In this document: in pieces, positions 63,658 to 64,000 of the stretch | Layout of the letters: each line of letters begins with the position of its first letter | Position numbering within the stretch: the first letter of the stretch is position 1 | NCBI GenBank assembly: GCA_030403585.1 | Contig: JAUEPE010000020.1 | Coordinates: 45,498-109,497 of the forward strand | From: Frankia sp. RB7 | Lineage (GTDB): Bacteria > Pseudomonadota > Alphaproteobacteria > Rhizobiales > Xanthobacteraceae | DNA length: 64,000 nt | Direction of reading: 5' to 3' | Program-made: the position numbers and the translations under genes | Notes under the pieces: generated by a model | Told to the model about the DNA's origin: nothing | Databases searched by the model: none | Seen by the model: only the letters and a program-made list of their open reading frames with translations

Positions 63658-63771
63658 GGGGCTGGCTCTTTTAGTTCAGGCCAAATCGGCGGTGCGTTCC
63701 CGATTGTGGGGGGCAATCACATATGATGTGCACAATGCGGCGGCATCGGCACTGGGCTCCCTCTCCCGCTT

Positions 63772-63873
63772 TGCGGGGGAGGGCTGGGGTGGGGGTGTCT
63801 CCGCGTCGGGATTACCAGGGTTGCGGAGGACGTCCCTGCGTGGAGAGAGCCCCCACCCCCAACCCTCCCCCGC
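63772..63873. repeat. inverted GC-rich repeat at the window end
   Basis: The stretch with GCGGGGGAGGG near 63772 and CCCTCCCCCGC near 63863 form imperfect arms around about 52 bases. The arms share the CCCTCCCCCGC core with the repeats at 13300 and 13824, so this repeat family has at least two sites in the window. The region 63658-63771 has no gene. Confidence 0.7.
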
Positions 63874-63876
63874 TGT

Positions 63877-63999
63877 TCAGACCGGGGAGATGGTGGACGG
63901 GTGTTCGGAGACATCGTGGACACTTTCGACCCGTCCGTCGAGAGGCCGAATGTCGACGGTTGCAATCGTCTGGGTTCTGAAGACGACGTCGAAGACGCC
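63877..63999 (-). CDS. possible 3' end of a gene entering from the right
   Basis: A minus-strand frame from the window edge to a TGA at 63879-63877 encodes 40 residues (FDVVFRTQTIATVDIRPLDG and on), with GC-rich third codon positions and normal composition. The opposite frames look like antisense readings. The stop lies next to the repeat arm. Too short for a family call. Confidence 0.3.
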   Translation of the reverse strand, partial: GVFDVVFRTQTIATVDIRPLDGRVESVHDVSEHPSTISPV

Positions 64000-64000
64000 A

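Overview
The window reads as a chromosomal segment of a high-GC alphaproteobacterium, most likely Bradyrhizobium or a close relative. The reasons are: a urtABCDE-ure gene cluster with separate small ureA and ureB genes; a membrane-anchored CycM-type cytochrome c next to kdsB and pheA; a Tad/Cpa pilus island; HWE-type kinase chemistry; and GC-rich palindromic intergenic repeats of a kind common in Bradyrhizobium and Rhodopseudomonas. The assignment rests on gene content and reading of the proteins, not on a database search.

Layout. 1-3.8 kb: TonB-dependent siderophore receptor, PepSY membrane protein and a 61-residue membrane protein, one overlapping minus-strand operon. 4.1-7.7 kb: OpgC acyltransferase-like protein, TetR regulator and a CHASE-like/HWE histidine kinase with a degenerate N-box. 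8.0-21.2 kb: a minus-strand urea uptake and hydrolysis cluster in transcription order urtA-B-C-D-E, ureD-A-B, [DUF559 unit between 76-bp repeats], HD hydrolase, secreted protein, ureC, ABM protein, ureE-F-G, with a candidate sigma-54 promoter before urtA. 21.6-24.0 kb: DEAD-box helicase, a second-type IF-1 and a cold shock protein. 24.0-37.0 kb: Tad pilus genes in two orientations (flp, a 48-residue membrane ORF, cpaA-F, tadB, tadC on plus; tadG, tadE, a CpaC-N-domain protein and tadD on minus), interrupted by a sterol-desaturase-family gene. 37-41.5 kb: metallophosphoesterase, small membrane protein, M17 aminopeptidase and overlapping NlpC/P60 hydrolase. 41.5-49.2 kb: Yej-type oligopeptide ABC transporter with two tandem binding proteins. 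49.4-52.8 kb: cycM, kdsB, pheA and an LLM flavin oxidoreductase. 53.2-58.0 kb: metF-metH. 58.2-63.7 kb: DUF3592 protein, GST, PLP dehydratase, small secreted protein, outer membrane beta-barrel protein and GNAT acetyltransferase, with palindromic repeats around the barrel gene and at the window end.

How the genes work together. The urt proteins import urea, UreABC hydrolyses it, and UreDEFG load nickel; the candidate sigma-54 promoter suggests nitrogen control. The Tad genes supply pilin (flp), prepilin peptidase (cpaA), secretin and its partners (cpaB-C-D), localisation ATPase (cpaE), motor (cpaF), platform (tadB, tadC) and minor pilins (tadE, tadG). MetF makes the 5-methyl-THF that MetH uses. 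No CRISPR array, tRNA, rRNA, prophage or transposase was seen. The least explained elements are the DUF559 insertion and its two coupled neighbours inside the urease cluster, the 48-residue gene inside the Tad operon, the degenerate kinase, and structured non-coding DNA upstream of the siderophore receptor.
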